Shown here one piece after another: positions 35,301 through 43,929 of a DNA stretch of 64,000 bases. How positions within the stretch are numbered: the first letter of the stretch is position 1; every line of letters begins with the position of its first letter. The notes under the pieces are model-generated. The model was not told the DNA's origin and did not search any database. It saw only the letters and a program-made list of their open reading frames with translations. The stretch lies in assembly GCF_020911925.1 (NCBI RefSeq), contig NZ_CP087134.1:4092001-4156000 (forward strand). Direction: 5' to 3'. The translations under genes and the position numbers were made by a program. This stretch comes from Flavobacterium cupriresistens. GTDB lineage: Bacteria; Bacteroidota; Bacteroidia; Flavobacteriales; Flavobacteriaceae.

Positions 35301-35561
35301 TTATAAAGCCGCATTCATACAATAACCTTAAGTAATTTATTTTATTGGAATAAATCAATTTTATTCACAACAAAAAAACATCCATTCACGACAGAAAAAC
35401 CTTCACTAATGACATCTTTTTCATTTTTTTTATTTTCAATCATTAATTTTATTTCGGAAAATAAAATCTAGAGCTAGAAAGCATTTTCGAGATTATCCCA
35501 AAGAAAATACGAATACCATAGAAATCAAATTTTTTATTTTTTAACATAAAATTTATATAAA

Positions 35562-37457
35562 ATGGGACAGTACAAAAGTCGTCAGGAATTTTTAAAAAAC
35601 AATCCGAGATCAATTGCATTCGCCGCATTGGTTAAAGCAACAAAAATGCAAGACACGATTACCAATCAAGCGATTAAACTTAGTCCAAATCAACTAGAAG
35701 GAAAGGAGGTTATAATCATCGGGTCTGGTGTTGGCGGACTTACCACCGCGTATGAACTACTCGCTCAAGAATCAGGTGCAAAAGTAACCATTCTGGAAGC
35801 ATCTCATAAAACGGGAGGACGCTGCATGAGCTTACGCACAGGGGATACACTCATCGAAGATGCAAACAGTGATTTGTTCGATTCGAAACCAGGAGAACCG
35901 CAAGTTGTTCGATTTAAACGCCCGGTGGGAGACTCAGAACCTTACCTTAATGCAGGCCCTGGTCGTATTCCAAGCAGTCACAAACGACTCCTTTCTTACT
36001 TAAAACGTTTTTCGGTAGACGTTGAAATATATGTGATGAACTCTGAATCTAATTTGGTTCAAAAGAACGAAAGTTTTGGAGGTAAACCTATGGTTTATCG
36101 TCATTTGGATCATAATACAAGAGGTTGGTTGGCGCACATGGTATACAAAAATGCGGAAGAATTACTTCGTAATTCAAAAGTAGGAATTAATGAAAGTAAT
36201 CTTAAAACACGCGTTGAAGAATTACAAAGTTTGATGATCAGTTTCGGAGAGCTTGATGTAGATGGAACCTATAGCGCAACGGCTGGATCACCTGGCTTCG
36301 AGGATGGAAAAACACGCGCTGGATATGAAGTTTTACCTGGTGTTGCGGCTGGAATTGTAGCCGATGTTTTGAGTTTTGATAAATTGCTCGAATCAAAATT
36401 TTGGGAAGGCACAAAATTCTATCAACCTATAGATTTTCTTTGGCAACCTACTTTATTTCAACCCGTTGGAGGAATGGATCAGGTGCAACACGCTTTTGCT
36501 CAACAAGTGGCAGCTTTGGGAGGAAATATTCTTTTGAATAGTCCTGTAAAAAAAATAAAATGGGACCCAACTAAAGAAAAGTACATCATTTCGGTTGGAC
36601 AAGTTGGAACAGAAGAACCAATCTATTACGAAGCTGATTATTGTGTTTGCAACCTTGCGATGCCTTTTTTGAAAAACATTCTAGATTCTGATCTCCTAAA
36701 ATCGGGACTTGAACCTGAATTTAAAGATGCATTAGAAGCCGTTTTTGTGGCACAATTTGAACCAACACAAGCTCCAGGTTATAAACCGCGAAAAGACGGA
36801 TACGTTCCGCGTTTTTTAGCCTGTACCTCCAAAGTGGGCTGGCAAGCAAATCGATATTTATGGCAAGGAAGCCCAATAAATCTCAAGACAATGGGAGTTG
36901 AAAAATCTGAAGTAGGAGTTGTACCTATTTTTGGAGGAATCTCTTGGACAGACAATGAAATTCAACAAATTTGGTATCCATCTACGGCATATCAAGACGA
37001 AAAAGGCGTGCTCACAGGCGCTTATAATTTTGATAAAATAGCACACGATTGGGGAAAATTACCCGTTGATGAGCGACTTACCAAAGCACGAAATGATGCC
37101 AGTAAATTCGGTAAGAAATTTGCCGAAGGCTTGGGAGAAGGCGTTGCTATAGCTTGGCAAAATATGCCAAATATTAAGGGGGGCTGGGCATATTGGCAAT
37201 CCGTTGGAGATGCGAACTATTCAACGAAACAATTTAACGCTATTGCACAAGGATCTGGAATTATAGATCCGAAAACAAAAAATGCGAGCAATGCTAACTT
37301 TTTTATTGTTGGTGATCAAATTTCCTCCCTTCCTGGTTGGCAAGAAGGCGCTATTGCAGCCGCATTAAATGCAATTTCGAGAATGGCAAAACCAGAGGTT
37401 AAAATACAGCCATTGAAAAATTTACCAGACACTCGTTTGATGGTGGAAGGTATCTAA
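35562..37457 (+). CDS. flavin monoamine/L-amino acid oxidase family protein
   Basis: A 631-residue FAD enzyme. The dinucleotide-binding fold starts at about residue 50 (VIIIGSGVGGLTTAYELL), followed by TGGRCMSLR and the substrate-site motif AGPGRIPSSHKRLLSYL, where the Arg of RIP typically holds the amino-acid carboxylate. The C-terminal FAD motif is FFIVGDQISSLPGWQEGAIAAA. There is no signal peptide. Relatives oxidatively deaminate L-amino acids to 2-oxo acids with release of ammonia and hydrogen peroxide, and several are antibacterial. The first 45 residues are an extension not typical of the core fold. It is the only intact gene of segment 1 and therefore its likely cargo. The exact substrate cannot be told. 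Confidence 0.82.
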   Translation: MGQYKSRQEFLKNNPRSIAFAALVKATKMQDTITNQAIKLSPNQLEGKEVIIIGSGVGGLTTAYELLAQESGAKVTILEASHKTGGRCMSLRTGDTLIEDANSDLFDSKPGEPQVVRFKRPVGDSEPYLNAGPGRIPSSHKRLLSYLKRFSVDVEIYVMNSESNLVQKNESFGGKPMVYRHLDHNTRGWLAHMVYKNAEELLRNSKVGINESNLKTRVEELQSLMISFGELDVDGTYSATAGSPGFEDGKTRAGYEVLPGVAAGIVADVLSFDKLLESKFWEGTKFYQPIDFLWQPTLFQPVGGMDQVQHAFAQQVAALGGNILLNSPVKKIKWDPTKEKYIISVGQVGTEEPIYYEADYCVCNLAMPFLKNILDSDLLKSGLEPEFKDALEAVFVAQFEPTQAPGYKPRKDGYVPRFLACTSKVGWQANRYLWQGSPINLKTMGVEKSEVGVVPIFGGISWTDNEIQQIWYPSTAYQDEKGVLTGAYNFDKIAHDWGKLPVDERLTKARNDASKFGKKFAEGLGEGVAIAWQNMPNIKGGWAYWQSVGDANYSTKQFNAIAQGSGIIDPKTKNASNANFFIVGDQISSLPGWQEGAIAAALNAISRMAKPEVKIQPLKNLPDTRLMVEGI

Positions 37458-37828
37458 ATCAATTATATAGAAATGAATGGAACGACGTGGAAGGTATTCT
37501 GCGTCGCTTTTTTTCATACTGCAAATCTTAATTTAAAATATACTGCTTGCAGAATTATGGATTTTGAACAACAATGACCTTTAAGTATACATTTTTTAAT
37601 GGATTTAAAATTCTAAAGATAAAAGTTATTATCAGATGCGACAGACTCCTTACTCTTTCTTCCATTTCAATAGAATTTAATTACTTTTCTAATTTTACTC
37701 ATGTCTGTTATTTTGTTTGCCATAATCCGTATATTTTTAACGAATGTATGGTTCTAACAACATGAAAAAATGAATAGTTTTTAATCGTTAATTAACCACA
37801 AAACTTGGTGGTCAATTTGCTCCGGAAC
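37458..37828. other. intergenic region between oxidase and mnmE fragment
   Basis: About 370 AT-rich bases. A weak hairpin (CGACG at 37482 region with CGTCG before a T run near 37500-37515) may end oxidase transcription. Nothing else is recognised; small ORFs here have no coding character. Confidence 0.4.
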
Positions 37829-38062
37829 GGGGCACTTAGAAATAATGAAACAATCGTTACCAATACAAGACATTACGATTCTTTACTAAAAGCATTAGAT
37901 GAAATACAAAAAGTAAAATTTGGTCTCGAAACGAATCTTTCGAGCGATCTTATGACGCTTGATATCCGAGAAGCTTTGTACCAATTTGGACTTATTACGG
38001 ATCAGGTATCTAATGATGAGTTGTTGGGGAATATTTTTGCTAATTTTTGTATCGGGAAATAA
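37829..38062 (+). pseudogene. mnmE: 3' fragment of mnmE (last 78 codons)
   Basis: The frame encodes GALRNNETIVTNTRHYDSLL and continues to the canonical FCIGK end, colinear with mnmE 34388-34621. Differences from mnmE are scattered and mainly at third positions, with A-to-T (MALDI to MTLDI) and G-to-D among the few replacements, so it derives from a related but not identical allele. There is no start codon. It is what remains when an element integrates inside the gene end and restores the gene with its own copy. Attachment-like repeat C lies at 38044-38083. Confidence 0.9.
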
Positions 38063-38326
38063 CTAGCGATTTCAAAACATCATATTTCTACATTTCAAGT
38101 GTCGTAAACAAAGGGATTTCCATATACTTATAGATAACTTTGTTTACCCTTATTTAATATAATCGAGTTACTAATCGTACTACTAATTTTTAAAATCAGT
38201 AATTTTTTATGAAGTTTATGATACCATAGTCTGTAAAGTCACTACTACATTGAATAGTTACTTTCCTACTGTGTTTTACCTAATGAACATAAGGAAATCG
38301 TAAAGTATCACAGACAATAAGTAATA

Positions 38327-38668
38327 ATGAGTCATCTAACAATCAAAAGAAATTGTGTCGTCTGTAATATTGAATTCATAGCAAAAAGTAATAAAGGAAT
38401 CTACTGTTCAATATTATGTTTTAAGAGAAACTGGAGGAAGTTTCAAAAGGAAAATACGATTGTAATTCCTAAAACAAAACCAATTGTATCTAAAGAGAGT
38501 TTAAATTCTAAACATTACTTATCAATCAAAGAAGCAGTTATATTTTTTGAAATTTCAGAGGTTACTTTACGAAGATTAATAAGAATTAATAATTTGAAAT
38601 ATGTGTGTCTGAAAAATAGATTTTTCTTTTTGAAATCAGATTTAGTAAAAGTAATTTTCAAAGATTAA
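38327..38668 (+). CDS. Zn-finger and helix-turn-helix protein (excisionase-like)
   Basis: A 113-residue protein. Cys10-x2-Cys13 and Cys27-x3-Cys31 could bind zinc. A second part (about 58-108, HYLSIKEAVIFFEISEVTLR then RLIRINNLKYV) has the MerR/excisionase-type HTH in which SIKEAA-like and VTLRRLI helices are typical. Such proteins are frequent next to integrases in Bacteroidota mobile elements. It lies 265 bases from repeat C, the position expected for an excision factor. Function is inferred from fold and place only. Confidence 0.65.
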   Translation: MSHLTIKRNCVVCNIEFIAKSNKGIYCSILCFKRNWRKFQKENTIVIPKTKPIVSKESLNSKHYLSIKEAVIFFEISEVTLRRLIRINNLKYVCLKNRFFFLKSDLVKVIFKD

Positions 38669-39026
38669 TTCTTATTAAACATCATTATTTCTAAAGTAAT
38701 TATAGTGTTTTCCCATGTGGAATATACTTTTTCTATTTCATTAATAAAGAAAGTTTTGTTGTCAATACTTATATCTTTAATTTTCGCTTTTTCAGCAATC
38801 TCATAGAACTTTGGAGAAGATTCTTCTCTACTAGATAAAAATACAATAATTGTTAAACACGGTCTTCTTTTAGAAAATTCAATTTTTCATTTATATAAAT
38901 ATTATCTCCAAAACCAGATCTTTTACATAACTTATCATAAGTAATGTTTTTTCTTTGATGTGCTAAATCAATAAGAATTTCTCTTATATTTCTTTCGTAA
39001 TTTATTTTCAAATTGTGAGTTGACAT
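38665..39026 (-). pseudogene. unrecognised ~120-aa gene with one-base frameshift
   Basis: From the ATG at 39026 the frame gives MSTHNLKINYERNIREILID and continues to NIYINEK near 38886. It then runs out of frame, but the adjacent frame continues sensibly as IEFSKRRPCLTIIVFLSSRE through FYEIAEKAKIKDISIDNKT to a stop at 38665. Adding one A to the A5 run at the junction restores a single ORF. I do not recognise the family. It overlaps the end of the HTH gene by 4 bases in convergent orientation. This is either a real mutation or a homopolymer sequencing error. Confidence 0.6.
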
Positions 39027-39075
39027 AGATATATCATTAATTTTTTTTAAAATAATTTTAAGATTGTCTATGTAG

Positions 39076-39650
39076 TTAAATTGAACCTAATATATCTAAT
39101 TGAATTTCATCACTATCATCCTTCTTCTTATTCTCCTTCTCTTTATCTTTTTTATCAATATATTCAACAAGTTCAAAAATATCAGTAGGTATCTTTTCTC
39201 TTTTAAACTCAGCGGTTCTTATAATTTTTTGTTTTTTGTAATATATCCCGATTTCACTTCATATACTTCTAAAAATTCGTTAGCAAATAACTCTTTAGTC
39301 CAATTCGTGATACTTCCATCACTTACATTCATCCTTTTCGAGTTTGTTTCTCTTTTTGAATAATATCCATTTTCAGTTTTACTCATTGTATTATATTCTC
39401 CCCACAATAATTTTGAACCTGTTTTTAAATTAGGATTATTATATATTTCAAAAGGAACTATACATTCTCTACTATCTTTTTTACCATTAATTATTGGAAG
39501 TTCAATACCACTTAATTTATCGGTTAAGTAGTGAATTCTTTTATCTTCAGTATCCTTTACCAGATATCCTTTATTAAGTAAACTCTTTCTACAAAGTCCT
39601 ACTATATTTGGATGTAGTGAAAATAACTTTCCAATATCCACATTAGTCAT
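39076..39650 (-). pseudogene. winged-helix/HTH replication-type protein with frameshift near its end
   Basis: The first 143 codons (39219-39650) encode two DNA-binding-like parts: IGKLFSLHPNIVGLCRKSLL at the N-terminus and KLLWGEYNTMSKTENGYYSK then MNVSDGSITNWTKELFANEF, which resembles the HTH domain of plasmid and phage replication-initiation or replisome proteins. The frame stops after SGYITKNKKL, but the next frame continues RTAEFKREKIPTDIFELVEY and on to DEIQLDILGSI with a stop at 39076. One extra A in the A6 run near 39228 joins them into about 190 residues. Function not established. Confidence 0.62.
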
Positions 39651-39689
39651 TGTATTAAATCCTCTTTTTTAATTAAAAGTATATTCAAT

Positions 39690-40075
39690 ATGCCTAAACA
39701 ACAAGCAATAAACTTCATTACAAAAGAAAATGGTTATAAATTCAAATCAAAAGATATGAAATAAGGAATTATAACTTATACAAAAAAAATTCAATTCATA
39801 CTTTTGATGTTAATGTCAAATTTAAAGGAGAAAACCTCAGTATATTTAGTTGGAATGATATTCTAAATAGAGCTCAATATATGGTAAATGACATTAGCAA
39901 TGACATTAGCAATGATAATAGTTATAATATTGATGAAACAAAAACTAATGATTATTTAGGGACATTTACATCAAAATCTATTGAAAAAGGATTTGAAATA
40001 ATTATTTATAGAACACAACCAAATTTAAACAAAGGAATGATTGCATTTACTCTACATAAAACTATAAAGAAATAA
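39690..40075 (+). pseudogene. unrecognised ~128-aa gene with one-base frameshift
   Basis: The ATG at 39690 opens MPKQQAINFITKENGYKFKS then stops after KDMK at about 39763. The neighbouring frame carries on as RNYNLYKKNSIHTFDVNVKF through TKTNDYLGTFTSKSIEKGFE to the stop at 40075. Adding one A to AAA at 39761-39763 restores the ORF. It contains an in-frame 12-base duplication (NDIS NDIS). A terminator follows directly. No known family. Confidence 0.55.
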
Positions 40076-40110
40076 AAAACATCGAAAATAAATCATATTT
40101 TACGCTTTAT

Positions 40111-40145
40111 AAAAGGTCTTAATTTCAAAAGAGGACCTTTTTTTA
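40111..40145 (+). terminator. rho-independent terminator before the NTPase operon
   Basis: AAAGGTC and GACCTTT form the stem around an A/T-rich loop, followed by TTTTTTT. It isolates the NTPase operon from the upstream small gene. Confidence 0.75.
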
Positions 40146-40271
40146 TGTTAACTATCTTAGATAAAAAATAGTTAATATAGTAAAAATATGATCTCATAAC
40201 TTTAAAAAAATCAAATAGATAAAATTAATTTAAACATCTTTTATTTACTATTTTAGCAAATAAAATACAGT

Positions 40272-43200
40272 ATGCAGATACCTCTACAAAGTTTATTTGT
40301 CTCAAAAAAAACAGAAATTAAAAAAAACAATACTTTAATTAGTTCACTTGCTCCAAAGATTTTAACAAAAAAGGAAGATGTTGAAAAGATTCAACCTTAT
40401 TTGGATAAACTAAATGAAACCATAGATACAAAAGGCATTAACAATATTGCTTTGACTGGTGGCTATGGTTCGGGGAAAAGTACAATAATTGGAACGTTTA
40501 AAGAGTTAAATCCTCAATACAAATTCTTAAATATATCATTAGCTTCTTTTAATAAGAAAAAAAGTGATGATACATTAACTCCATCTGAAAAAAAGGCACA
40601 GAAAGAAGAATTAGAAAGGTTGTTAGAAGTTAGTATTTTGCAACAAATATTTTATCATGTTAAACCTGAGGAAATCCCTGAATCTCGTTTTAAAAGAATT
40701 ATCAATATTCCAGATTGGAAGATATGGAGTATTTCAATTGGTTTTATTCTGTGGGTTACAAGTTCAACTTTACTGTTGAAGTACAGTTATTTAGATAAAA
40801 TCAATCCAAATAATTGGAATAGTAAAGATAGCTTTGATTGGTTTGCTTTAATCATATTCTTAATAGCATTCATCGGCTTAGGTTTATTTTCTAAATTGAT
40901 TATCAAATTATTTAGTAACTCTAAAATTAATAAAGTAAACATAAAAGGAGAATTAGAGTTAGGAGACAATGTAAATAAATCCGTATTTAATGAACATTTA
41001 GAAGAAATCTTATACTTCTTTGAACGAACGAAATATGATGTTGTACTAATAGAAGATTTAGATAGATTTGATAGTACGGATATATTCACAAAACTTAGAG
41101 AAATCAATATACTCTTAAATAATTCAAAACTCATAAACAGAGAGATCAATTTTGTTTATGCTGTTGGAGATGATTTATTTGATGATAAAAAGGAAAGAGT
41201 AAAATTCTTTGAATACATAATTCCTGTTATTCCGTTTATTAATTCATCAAATGCTGATGAACAATTAAGAACATTGATTAAAGAAGCTGGATTAGATGAA
41301 AATATATTTACCAAAGAATTTATTTCTGATGTGACTACATTCATTGATGATATTGATATGCGTTTACTAACAAATATTTTCCACGAATTTGTCATCTATA
41401 GAAAAACGCTAAAACCTGAATTCATTAAAAAAAATGATGAGTTATTTGCTATGATAACTTATAAGAATATTGATCCGAAAGACTTCACTAAACTCAATAA
41501 AAAAGAGGGAAAACTATTTGAATTAATCAACAATAAGAGCAATTATATAAAGAAATTTATCAGTAAAATAGATACCGAAATTACACTAAAAAATTATCAA
41601 ATAAAAGATATAGAAGGACATATAATTACTGATATTGAAGAATTAAAAAGTATATATCTAAAAGCCATACTATTAACTTTGCCTAATTATAGAACAATAG
41701 ATATAAATGATGTATTAGAAAATTTTGATACAATTATTAGAACTCAAACATTATTGAACACAGAATATAATAGCTACCATAATAGAGAAAACAAACACAA
41801 TCACACTTTTGATTTTTCTAAAATTGAAAATCAAGTTAATTCTGATTACTGTTATGAAGAAAGAGTTGAACTGATAGAATCTAAACATAATAATAAAGTT
41901 GATTTACTAAAAATCGAAATTGAAAAGTTGAAATCAAAGAAAATCAAAATTAAAAATTGGAATTTAAAACAAATATTCAATGAAGTTGATATTGACGAAT
42001 ACCTAAACAATTTTTCAAATAATTCTTTATTGAGAAATTTTATCTTAAATGGTTATATCAACGAAAACTATAATGATTATATCTCTTTATTCCACGAAGT
42101 ATCAATAACAAAAGAAGATTACACCTTTGAAAGAAATGTTAAGGGCGGATATCCAACAGATTTTAATTATAAACTAAGTGCTAAAATTGAAAATTTAGTA
42201 GAGAAAATAGACGAAAGATATTTTGAGAGAGAAACAATATTAAACTTTGATTTATTAGATTATTTAGGAAACAATTATAGTAAATACTCAGATAAATATG
42301 ATTCTATTATTCGTTTGTTAAGTAACGAAAAAGAAAAGTCAATACAATTTATAGATGAATACATTATAAACGAAGAGAGACCACTTGAAATTTTTATTGA
42401 AAAATTGGTAGAAAACTGGACTACATTTTGGAATTATATATTTTTAGAATGTAATTATACTGACGATAAGTTAAATAAATATTTAGAGCTTATTATACGA
42501 TTTTCAAAAACAGAAAGAATTTTGTATAATAACGATCCTATTTACCTAACACATCAAATAGAAGAAAATTCCGAGTTTCTATCGTTAATCAAAAATGGTG
42601 AAGAATTAGATTATTTTAATAAAATAACAAAACTTCTAAAAGAATTGGGTGTTGAATTTGAGAAGTTGGACAATCCTAATGATGAAACGAGAAAACTGTT
42701 TAATTATGTGTATAACAATAATCATTATAGAATAAACCAAAATAATCTTCTACAGATGTTCTTATTATTTGGAAAGGAAAATGCAGAAGAAGAATTCAAT
42801 CACTCAAATTATTCTACAATTTTAAAATCAGATTGTATACCACTTATTGACTATATTAATTCTAAAATTACTACTTATGTTGATGATGTATATTTAAAAC
42901 TAGAAGATAATAAATTTGAAGATCAAAGTAGTTTGACTAAACTGCTAAATGCTAAGAATCTAAGTGGTAAATCTAAAATAAAAATAATTCAAAAAGTTGA
43001 AACTAAAATATCTGAATTAAAGAATATCACCGAATTAGAAATAAAAACACAACTACTGATAAACAATAAATTAATTCCTAAATGGAATAACGTAATTGAT
43101 TATTATACAGCATCTGAAAATACAATAAATGAAAATCTAATTAAGTTTTTGGAGTTTGAAGATGTTAATGAAGAATTATCAAATGAAGCATTAGACGAAT

Positions 43201-43919
43201 CAAATAAAATTTTTGAAAAAAGTATGTTACTCTGTAATGAAATTTCGTATGAAATCTATAAAAAATTAATTAGTAGTAGTCGTTACAGATACAACAAATT
43301 AGAATTTGAGAATTTGGATGAAGATAAAGTAGTTAACTTAGTTAACAGAATTCTTAATACAACTAAATCAAATTACGATTTATTAAGGGAACATTTTCCA
43401 AATAATCATATAACATTAATCGAGAGAGATTATAATAAATTCATTGAAAAAGTGGACTATTTTGAAACAGATGTAGATGATATTTTGATGATACTTCAAT
43501 CCGAAAATATTACTGTTGACAATAGATTTAAGTACATTCCTAAATTGAATGAACAAACAATTATTGAGGATGAAAATATTGCAAAGAAAGTTGGAGAAAT
43601 TATCATTAGTAAATCTACAAAAATTGCATTTGAATTCAGTACAATTGAAAACATCATAAAAAGTTTAGATTCTGCTGAAAACAGAATTAAATTGATAATT
43701 TTATATTTTACTGAACTTAGTAATGAAAATATTATTTCGTTGGTAAAAGGTATTGGATATTATTATAGTGAATTATTTGTAAAAAAGCACAAACCAATAT
43801 TCAATGATAATGTTTTTAATAGAGAATTATTAACTAAATTGAAATCAAAAGGTTTAATAAATAGTTTTGGAATTTACACAAAAGATGATACTAAAATAAG
43901 AGCTATTGCTAATTACTAA
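40272..43919 (+). CDS. YobI-like membrane P-loop NTPase
   Basis: A 1215-residue protein. The N-terminal third is a P-loop NTPase of the YobI/KAP-like type: Walker A GGYGSGKST (63-71), two membrane segments inserted in the domain (about 152-170 and 190-208), Walker B VVLIEDLDRF (257-266) and a FVYAVGDDLF block (294-303). The remaining 850 residues are helical, very rich in Asn, Lys, Glu and Ile, with no motif I recognise. The domain presumably faces the cytoplasm, tethered to the inner membrane. Such NTPases are scattered among bacterial genomes, often in accessory regions. The stop is 10 bases before the next gene, so the two are co-transcribed. Biological role unknown; phage defence is my inference from context. 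Confidence 0.8.
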   Translation: MQIPLQSLFVSKKTEIKKNNTLISSLAPKILTKKEDVEKIQPYLDKLNETIDTKGINNIALTGGYGSGKSTIIGTFKELNPQYKFLNISLASFNKKKSDDTLTPSEKKAQKEELERLLEVSILQQIFYHVKPEEIPESRFKRIINIPDWKIWSISIGFILWVTSSTLLLKYSYLDKINPNNWNSKDSFDWFALIIFLIAFIGLGLFSKLIIKLFSNSKINKVNIKGELELGDNVNKSVFNEHLEEILYFFERTKYDVVLIEDLDRFDSTDIFTKLREINILLNNSKLINREINFVYAVGDDLFDDKKERVKFFEYIIPVIPFINSSNADEQLRTLIKEAGLDENIFTKEFISDVTTFIDDIDMRLLTNIFHEFVIYRKTLKPEFIKKNDELFAMITYKNIDPKDFTKLNKKEGKLFELINNKSNYIKKFISKIDTEITLKNYQIKDIEGHIITDIEELKSIYLKAILLTLPNYRTIDINDVLENFDTIIRTQTLLNTEYNSYHNRENKHNHTFDFSKIENQVNSDYCYEERVELIESKHNNKVDLLKIEIEKLKSKKIKIKNWNLKQIFNEVDIDEYLNNFSNNSLLRNFILNGYINENYNDYISLFHEVSITKEDYTFERNVKGGYPTDFNYKLSAKIENLVEKIDERYFERETILNFDLLDYLGNNYSKYSDKYDSIIRLLSNEKEKSIQFIDEYIINEERPLEIFIEKLVENWTTFWNYIFLECNYTDDKLNKYLELIIRFSKTERILYNNDPIYLTHQIEENSEFLSLIKNGEELDYFNKITKLLKELGVEFEKLDNPNDETRKLFNYVYNNNHYRINQNNLLQMFLLFGKENAEEEFNHSNYSTILKSDCIPLIDYINSKITTYVDDVYLKLEDNKFEDQSSLTKLLNAKNLSGKSKIKIIQKVETKISELKNITELEIKTQLLINNKLIPKWNNVIDYYTASENTINENLIKFLEFEDVNEELSNEALDESNKIFEKSMLLCNEISYEIYKKLISSSRYRYNKLEFENLDEDKVVNLVNRILNTTKSNYDLLREHFPNNHITLIERDYNKFIEKVDYFETDVDDILMILQSENITVDNRFKYIPKLNEQTIIEDENIAKKVGEIIISKSTKIAFEFSTIENIIKSLDSAENRIKLIILYFTELSNENIISLVKGIGYYYSELFVKKHKPIFNDNVFNRELLTKLKSKGLINSFGIYTKDDTKIRAIANY

Positions 43920-43929
43920 ATAAATTTCA

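Larger units (their letters stand above)
34622..38062. mobile_element. integrated segment 1 at the mnmE 3' end
   Basis: This 3.4-kb interval is bounded on the left by the end of mnmE and on the right by a partial mnmE copy ending in the same sequence. That is the pattern left by a site-specific element that carries its own copy of the target-gene end. Contents: mnmE-side terminator, IS6-family relic, flavin amine oxidase gene. No recombinase gene is present. The 3' end of mnmE (thdF/trmE) is a known integration site, for example of Salmonella genomic island 1. Confidence 0.65.

Noticed and set aside
38063-38326. Short promoter or RNA gene after repeat C
   Set aside because: The 264 bases are AT-rich and contain no convincing hairpin or promoter element.
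39100-39363. 87-codon plus-strand hydrophobic ORF
   Set aside because: It is antisense to the frameshifted HTH gene, whose Lys/Glu-rich codons read as Phe/Leu on the other strand.
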